Shown here: one piece after another, positions 6,368 to 10,620 of the stretch | Layout: each line of letters starts with the position of its first letter | How positions within the stretch are numbered: the first letter of the stretch is position 1 | Origin: Candidatus Dormiibacterota bacterium | Lineage (GTDB): Bacteria > Chloroflexota > Dormibacteria > Aeolococcales > Aeolococcaceae | Direction: 5' to 3' | Assembly: GCA_027451645.1 (NCBI GenBank) | Contig: DAIDIX010000042.1 | Span: 1 to 10,620 of the forward strand | DNA length: 10,620 nt | Made by a program: the position numbers and the translations under genes | Notes under the pieces: model-generated | Databases searched by the model: none | Told to the model about the DNA's origin: nothing | The model's input: the letters and a program-made list of their open reading frames with translations, nothing else

Positions 6368-6969
6368 ACCTCTACTCCTGCCCGTGTTCTGAGGCCGATG
6401 TGCCCCGTGTCGGGTTCGCGGTTGACAGTCGCTTCTATATGATGTGCAAGAAGAATGCGCTGTGCAGAACGGAAGGCAGTCATTGGAATGTCAAATGCCT
6501 CCGGTGCAAGCGAGAGAAGTGCCTGCAGTTCTGCAGATCTGGCAAGCTGTCCGTCGGGTAGCTCTACTCCCAGACCGATAGCAAGCTGCATTCCTGCCAA
6601 GTTGACTTCGAGCCGGTCATTAATGTAGGTGATGAGATCTCTGAACGTGGACAGGGCAACTGCATGGGCAGGGAGTCCCTCTGGGAGCGGAACCCCATAC
6701 CATGCGATGAGTACAGGATTATGACAGATGAGTCGACGAACGGAGTCGGGTACTGTTGAAGTTGTACCGACTACCATCCAGGGCCATGGGAGGGAGGCGT
6801 GAAATCCTTCCTCTGCCTCATCTGGTCGTACATCTCGGACTACAAGATACGACCTGTCTACCATGTCCCGGATGGAAACGGCAATCTCACCATTGTCAGA
6901 AATGGCAAGCAGGGTTCTCATTGTGTCGGGAACCATCATTCCGAGATCTTTGCTTGGTTCATCTGTCAT
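6364..6969 (-). CDS. Unknown first protein of the regulatory operon, possible pseudo-receiver
   Basis: 201 residues from ATG 6969, chosen over an in-frame TTG at 7029 that has no SD; GGAG lies 11 bases before the ATG. Nothing is firmly recognisable. The first 120 residues alternate predicted strands and helices in receiver-like order: TLLAISDN, helix, YLVVRDV, helix, WPWMVVGT, PVLIAWYG, then a long helix FRDLITYINDRLE. The aspartate expected after strand 3 is replaced in WMVVGT, which suggests a degenerate receiver. The C-terminal half is helical (about 127-182) and ends basic. It overlaps the response-regulator gene by 4 bases (ATGA), so all three are made from one transcript. A role as a phosphorylation-independent regulator or partner of the other two is inference. 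Confidence 0.68.
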   Translation of the reverse strand: MTDEPSKDLGMMVPDTMRTLLAISDNGEIAVSIRDMVDRSYLVVRDVRPDEAEEGFHASLPWPWMVVGTTSTVPDSVRRLICHNPVLIAWYGVPLPEGLPAHAVALSTFRDLITYINDRLEVNLAGMQLAIGLGVELPDGQLARSAELQALLSLAPEAFDIPMTAFRSAQRILLAHHIEATVNREPDTGHIGLRTRAGVEV

Positions 6970-7077
6970 TGTGTAGGGATCTCCAGTATTGCAGCGCTCA
7001 GATGTCCATGCAGTATCGTTTGAAAGCAATGTGGGGACAGGGCGGGGTCATGTCCGTGTTCGAATCCAATTGTACTC

Positions 7078-7089
7078 GCGCACTTGCGC
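7078..7089. promoter_or_regulatory. Inverted repeat upstream of the regulatory operon
   Basis: GCGCA and TGCGC flank a CT centre, 109-120 bases upstream of ATG 6969 on the minus strand. Its position fits an operator for the divergent genes, but the repeat is short and only a candidate. Confidence 0.25.
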
Positions 7090-7423
7090 ATTGTCCGCCC
7101 ATGAACGAAGTGTTACAGCGTTGCGACATTCGAGCATTCACATGGGGAATCTGCCTGAAGCTGTGCAGATCTCCTCACAGGATGCAAACGATTGTGTGAC
7201 ATCGAAAGGTAGTGGATTTCCATTCCAGTACAGTTATGCATAGGGTGCACGATTTTCGAGTGCCATGAGTTTGAATATGATTCAGGAGAGCGCAGATATA
7301 GTAGATTTCGAGCAGCAGCAGCCAGAAAACTGTCCGTAGGATGTCCGTTCGCTTTCCATACAGTGAGGCTACGGAGATCGCAACACCAACAACTCCGACA
7401 CAATACAAGGCAGAAAGGTCCGT

Positions 7424-7431
7424 AAGGAGGT
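7424..7431 (+). promoter_or_regulatory. Near-perfect ribosome binding site for the pilin-like gene
   Basis: AAGGAGGT lies 7 bases before ATG 7439, part of TAAGGAGGT, fully complementary to the usual 16S 3' end. It is the best translation signal in the window and predicts an abundant product, as expected for a pilin-type subunit. Confidence 0.8.
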
Positions 7432-7438
7432 CAACCCC

Positions 7439-7660
7439 ATGTTTCTCGCAGACATTTCATCAAGCATTGCTTCACAGATTGCATCGCCACTCCTGACAGG
7501 AATGCAGTTCCTCATTCCGCTTGCAGTTGCCATGTCAGGCATCCACAAGCTGATGAACCATCAGGAAAGTGCAGGTGGATTCCTTGTCGAGATTCTCGTC
7601 AAGGGCGGTGGCGCGATCCTTGTGATCCAGCTCATCAAGACACTTGCAAAGCTTCCCTGA
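7439..7660 (+). CDS. VirB2/pilin-like small membrane protein of the T4SS
   Basis: 73 residues with two hydrophobic segments: about 19-40 (LLTGMQFLIPLAVAMSGIHK) and about 47-70 (GGFLVEILVKGGGAILVIQL). A short polar loop (LMNHQESAG) joins them. Size, two-helix architecture, glycine-rich second helix and position directly before a VirB4 gene match VirB2/TrbC-type pilins or TcpD-like small T4SS membrane proteins. There is no long cleavable signal peptide; only the amphipathic MFLADISSSIASQIASP precedes helix 1, so it may stay as an unprocessed membrane subunit. It has the strongest SD in the window and a stable hairpin immediately downstream, both consistent with much higher output than the ATPase that follows. 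Confidence 0.65.
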   Translation: MFLADISSSIASQIASPLLTGMQFLIPLAVAMSGIHKLMNHQESAGGFLVEILVKGGGAILVIQLIKTLAKLP

Positions 7661-7683
7661 TACGCATCTCGGAAGATATGAGT

Positions 7684-7707
7684 CCCGGACACTGCATCGT
7701 GTCCGGG
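7684..7707 (+). terminator. GC-rich hairpin after the pilin-like gene
   Basis: CCCGGACAC (7684-7692) pairs perfectly with GTGTCCGGG (7699-7707) around a TGCATC loop, 24 bases after the pilin stop. No U tract follows, so it is more likely an attenuator, partial terminator or RNA stabiliser than a full stop. It would allow high pilin and low ATPase levels from one promoter. Confidence 0.6.
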
Positions 7708-7743
7708 CTCACGTTTGGCAGTCGTCGTTCCACAAGGAAATGC

Positions 7744-7836
7744 ATGGCTGCAGGTATATGTACAGAACAGATGATGGCCACAGCAGTGGTCAATGAACAG
7801 AGAGTGATGGGTGGAAATGGCCGGACAGTAGCCTAG
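7744..7836 (+). CDS. Possible 30-codon leader ORF
   Basis: ATG 7744 follows AAGGAA (7734-7739) at 4 bases and encodes 30 residues beginning MAAGICTEQM and ending at TAG 7834. It lies in the 240-base leader between the hairpin and the ATPase gene. The peptide resembles nothing known and has no membrane or toxin-like pattern. It could be a leader peptide or chance; little supports it beyond the SD. Confidence 0.2.
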   Translation: MAAGICTEQMMATAVVNEQRVMGGNGRTVA

Positions 7837-7900
7837 CTTACATGTGGAATACAAGTCCTGGTCCACTCCATCCACCAAAATGGATTGAGTAGCCCCTATC

Positions 7901-10540
7901 ATGAACAGAGTCATACGAGTTCCCCTGTCGGTAGACTCCACAGTGCGATTCAACATTGGATCCATGGAATTTCCCATGAGGTCAATGGTTCTTGCTGCAA
8001 TCGTCTTTCCTCTGGTTTTCCTTTCGTTTACGTCGCTGTTCAACTGGGCTCCAACAATGGCGAAGCTCACGTTCGATGTCTTCATACTGCTGTTCGCAAT
8101 GACAGTTGGCGTTCCAACACGGGAAGGCATATGGGTAGGAACCTGGCTTATCTATCGGAGATCACACCATGTGCTGCCGAATCTCATTGTTGAGAGTACG
8201 AGCAAGCGGAGCAAGGTGAGGCTCGTGGGTAGTGCACTCCATGTGACAGACCAGAAGGGAGCGTTCTACAGCAAGAACAAATACCTTCGCATACTCAATG
8301 TGTACGGTGGTGTGCCACAGTTCTCGTACATTGCTGATGGGCTCTTCAAGCTTGATCCCGGTGGACACAGGGCAGTACTGCAGCTGGATGGCCCACCAGT
8401 ATCACTCTCATCGGAAAGCTATGGCAACTGGTGTGACCAGGTCATGCAGTGGCTCATGGCATGCGAGTGCCCCATACAGTTTCTGACAGTTGTCGACCAT
8501 TTCGATGACCAGAAGGCGTTCGAAGCGTATGCAAAACGTGTTGAGGTGTGGCCAAGGACCCCGCTCCGCGAGATGGAGCAGGAGCTTGCAGTCAATATTG
8601 CCAATCAGTCCTTGGGCTTGCGTCATTATGTGATCTTTGCCCCGAAGACCTCCGTGGATGATGGAATTCCTCATCTCAGCAAGATTTCGAAGCTCTCCCA
8701 CCATTCCGATATCTCCAGACAGGATGCTGAGCATGTGCTGGAGTCCGCAACGAGACTGTCTGAAGGGTTCTCACTCTCAGTGAGCCGGCCAGACCGGCAT
8801 GAGATTCAGCGCATGACAGAAAACACCATTCTCAATGCTCCACGAGCAGCCATGGCTGATGGGGTAACGCACATTGGCGACCAGTACCATGTTGTGATGA
8901 CGATGACAAAGCTCCCTCCGACTGTGGAGCTTGGAATTGTTGTGGATGCGCTGATGCGGGCCACAAACAAGGGGTTTGTGAGCCTCCATATCTACCCTGT
9001 TGATGTTGCCCATGCGCAGAAGGTGCTGCACAGGAAGAATTCAATGCTTACCTATGCTGCCCAGCAGTCGTCGAGTGCCATTGAGGCACAGGTGGCCATG
9101 CAGGATACTGCAGATGTCCTTGCCGGTCTTGCGCAGCGCACCATCAAGCCAGTCCGCATCGCTCTCTCAATTGATCTGCATCATGGAGAACAGGACAAGG
9201 CGCACGATGCTCTCGAGCGCCTTGTTGGTGTTCTATCAGGGGCAGGATTCCAGGTAACACAAGTGACCTCCCCTGGTTTCCTGCCCGTACTTTCCGTAGC
9301 ACCTGGATGGGTGCCGCTTGGTCGCAGTCTCATGCTCACCTCGGACGGTGTTGCGCTCCGGATGCTTCCTGCACTTGGAACTCCATTCTCGGATATCACT
9401 GCACCACTTATTGGGATCAATGCCATGACTGGTGCACCAGCCTACTTTTCTGTCTGGAATGCTCCAAACCACAATGTTGTCATTGTCGGAAGTTCTGGTG
9501 CAGGAAAGAGTGTCACAACGAAGACACTCCTTATTCGACATGTCATGGAAGGGGTGTCTGCTGTCGTCATTGACCCTGACTCAGAATACCGTCATGTCAT
9601 CACTGCAGTAGGCGGGAGATATTTCGAACTTGGAGAAGAAGCAATAAATCCGCTTGAGGCAGGAATGTATCAGACTCCAGATACTGCTGCAAGTCTCATC
9701 CTTCCAATTCTCTCGGTCATGGCGGGCGATGAGAAGGGCGTGAAGGACGGCCGGCCAATCAGGCGTTTACCGGATGAGGACCAGGGGTGGCTCCACTCGG
9801 AGCTCACGGAATTCTACAGGACATGGATCCTGGAGCATCCCGGCTCTGAACCCGTGATGCACAACCTTATCGAGTATCTTCAGACAGAATCTGTGAAAAG
9901 GACACTGACTGAGCGGGAGGCGGAACGCATTCGCATCATCTCTGCCCGTCTTATCCGGTTCACACAGGGGAACAGGGCTCAGGTATTCGATCGTCCTTCA
10001 ACATTCTCTGTTGGAAGGCAGCCGATTGCCATCGGTCTCAAGATTTTTGCACTCACGTATGGTGCTGACCTCACACCTGCACTTGCAGTCATACTCACGA
10101 GCATTCTTTCCGCTCTGGACCGCAGGGATGGCAGGCTCGTCATTGTCGTCGATGAGGCACACCGTGTCACCTCGGACCCCGATGCAGGAGAGGTGCTTGG
10201 GCAGCTCGTGCGCCAGGCGAGAAAGTATGGTGCAGGAGTGTGGATGTGTTCCCAGCAGATAGATGACTTTGTTTCCACACAGCTCGGCCGGACGCTCGCT
10301 GCAACAGCAGCAACGAAACTCATCCTCGGAACTGAGGAGGCGAATGTTGACCAGGTGAAGGAAGTCTTCTCCCTCCATGATGATGAGGTGGGAGCAATCA
10401 GTCCCATCGTTCGAGGTCGAGGTGTCCTGCTGTCTTCAGGCGAGCGGACTGTTGTGCATGTCATACCTGGGCCAGCCATCATGGCACTTGCTGACACGAG
10501 CCAGGCAAGCAGGGGACAATCGTCAACGCCAGCTGCATGA
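7901..10540 (+). CDS. virB4: VirB4-type T4SS ATPase with N-terminal PrgI/VirB3-like membrane domain
   Basis: 879 residues; this is the motor ATPase of a type IV secretion system, powering assembly and transfer from the cytoplasmic membrane. Residues 1-90 form a PrgI/VirB3-like module: a short N-terminal strand region, then two hydrophobic segments (about 26-45 and 55-76). Residues 100-480 fit the VirB4 N-terminal domain. The C-terminal P-loop ATPase has Walker A GSSGAGKS at 530-537, a DPDSEYRHV motif, INPLEAG, Walker B VIVVDEAH (Asp751-Glu752), SQQID around 784-788 and a conserved RTLAATAATKLIL region. All catalytic residues appear intact. ATG 7901 is the only start that keeps the whole membrane module: an in-frame TGA lies 15 bases upstream, and no SD precedes it, unlike its neighbours. 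The symbol is by family; the element is unnamed. Confidence 0.9.
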   Translation: MNRVIRVPLSVDSTVRFNIGSMEFPMRSMVLAAIVFPLVFLSFTSLFNWAPTMAKLTFDVFILLFAMTVGVPTREGIWVGTWLIYRRSHHVLPNLIVESTSKRSKVRLVGSALHVTDQKGAFYSKNKYLRILNVYGGVPQFSYIADGLFKLDPGGHRAVLQLDGPPVSLSSESYGNWCDQVMQWLMACECPIQFLTVVDHFDDQKAFEAYAKRVEVWPRTPLREMEQELAVNIANQSLGLRHYVIFAPKTSVDDGIPHLSKISKLSHHSDISRQDAEHVLESATRLSEGFSLSVSRPDRHEIQRMTENTILNAPRAAMADGVTHIGDQYHVVMTMTKLPPTVELGIVVDALMRATNKGFVSLHIYPVDVAHAQKVLHRKNSMLTYAAQQSSSAIEAQVAMQDTADVLAGLAQRTIKPVRIALSIDLHHGEQDKAHDALERLVGVLSGAGFQVTQVTSPGFLPVLSVAPGWVPLGRSLMLTSDGVALRMLPALGTPFSDITAPLIGINAMTGAPAYFSVWNAPNHNVVIVGSSGAGKSVTTKTLLIRHVMEGVSAVVIDPDSEYRHVITAVGGRYFELGEEAINPLEAGMYQTPDTAASLILPILSVMAGDEKGVKDGRPIRRLPDEDQGWLHSELTEFYRTWILEHPGSEPVMHNLIEYLQTESVKRTLTEREAERIRIISARLIRFTQGNRAQVFDRPSTFSVGRQPIAIGLKIFALTYGADLTPALAVILTSILSALDRRDGRLVIVVDEAHRVTSDPDAGEVLGQLVRQARKYGAGVWMCSQQIDDFVSTQLGRTLAATAATKLILGTEEANVDQVKEVFSLHDDEVGAISPIVRGRGVLLSSGERTVVHVIPGPAIMALADTSQASRGQSSTPAA

Positions 10541-10582
10541 TGGACAGATCGAATGTGATGGGGATCGGGGGTTGAGATAACA

Positions 10583-10620
10583 ATGCCACTACCAGCAGCC
10601 GCTGCAGCAGCAGCAAAGGG
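10583..10620 (+). CDS. Possible start of the next T4SS gene (cut by window)
   Basis: ATG 10583 opens MPLPAAAAAAAKG and runs off the edge. GGGGG at 10566-10570 is a poorly spaced ribosome site (12 bases). It lies 42 bases after the ATPase stop on the same strand, where a VirB6-like or other T4SS membrane gene would be expected. Too short to identify. Confidence 0.35.
   Translation, partial: MPLPAAAAAAAK

Larger units (their letters stand above)
6970..7438. other. Divergent intergenic region between regulatory operon and T4SS genes
   Basis: About 470 bases separate the two divergent start codons. Visible elements are an inverted repeat GCGCA-CT-TGCGC at 7078-7089, about 110 bases before the minus-strand ATG, and GGACA (7035-7039) paired with TGTCC (7051-7055). 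I find no confident promoter hexamers on either strand. From 7408 down to 7175 the minus strand holds an open frame with two hydrophobic stretches but no SD (see findings). The region probably carries both promoters and any regulator sites. Confidence 0.5.

Noticed and set aside
9979..10497. Minus-strand open frame of 172 codons opposite the ATPase C-terminus
   Set aside because: It is antisense to the Walker B region of VirB4. Its Ser/Thr/Arg/Pro-rich composition is typical of a shadow frame.
1..10620. CRISPR array, tRNA, rRNA, insertion sequence or transposase
   Set aside because: I see no regularly spaced repeats, no cloverleaf candidates I could support, and no transposase or integrase motifs in any frame.

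Overview
The window looks like part of a bacterial conjugative or integrative element. It carries a type IV secretion (T4SS) segment at the right, a two-component-like regulatory operon facing away from it, and at the left a block of accessory genes that I mostly cannot name. Base composition is mid-range (roughly 50-55% GC by eye) with A-ending Ala, Thr, Pro and Ser codons favoured. Several genes have near-perfect AGGAGG Shine-Dalgarno (SD) sites, some start at GTG, and the code is standard. The secretion ATPase carries a PrgI-like membrane front end, a pattern typical of Gram-positive and related lineages. I would guess an actinobacterium or a Patescibacteria/Saccharibacteria-type genome, but no rRNA, tRNA or housekeeping gene fixes the host.

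Left block (+ strand, 2-4336). Three tandem genes (2-712, 709-1389, 1391-2095) encode diverged copies of one unrecognised family of about 230 residues. They are packed with a 4-base overlap and a 1-base gap. A 125-base spacer with a 16-base perfect palindrome and an extra half-site separates them from a second pair: a small helical protein (2221-2703) overlapping a HEMGH zinc-metallopeptidase-like protein (2696-3973). A strong 15-base-pair hairpin closes this unit. A small two-pass membrane protein (4085-4336) follows alone.

Middle block (- strand, 6969 down to 4419). Three genes are joined by two 4-base start/stop overlaps: an unknown protein that may be a degenerate receiver domain, a response regulator with an intact receiver and an unfamiliar C-terminal module, and a histidine-kinase-like protein with a recognisable ATP-binding fold. 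The kinase-like protein has no clear phosphoacceptor histidine and a large C-terminal extension.

Right block (+ strand, 7439 to the edge). A small hydrophobic VirB2/pilin-like protein has a perfect SD. It is followed by a GC-rich hairpin and a 240-base leader, then an 879-residue VirB4-type ATPase with an N-terminal two-pass PrgI/VirB3-like domain. The next gene may begin at 10583. The regulatory operon and the T4SS genes diverge from a shared region of about 470 bases, so the phosphorelay-like proteins are good candidates for controlling secretion genes. That link is inference. No relaxase, coupling protein, integrase or origin of transfer is visible here.
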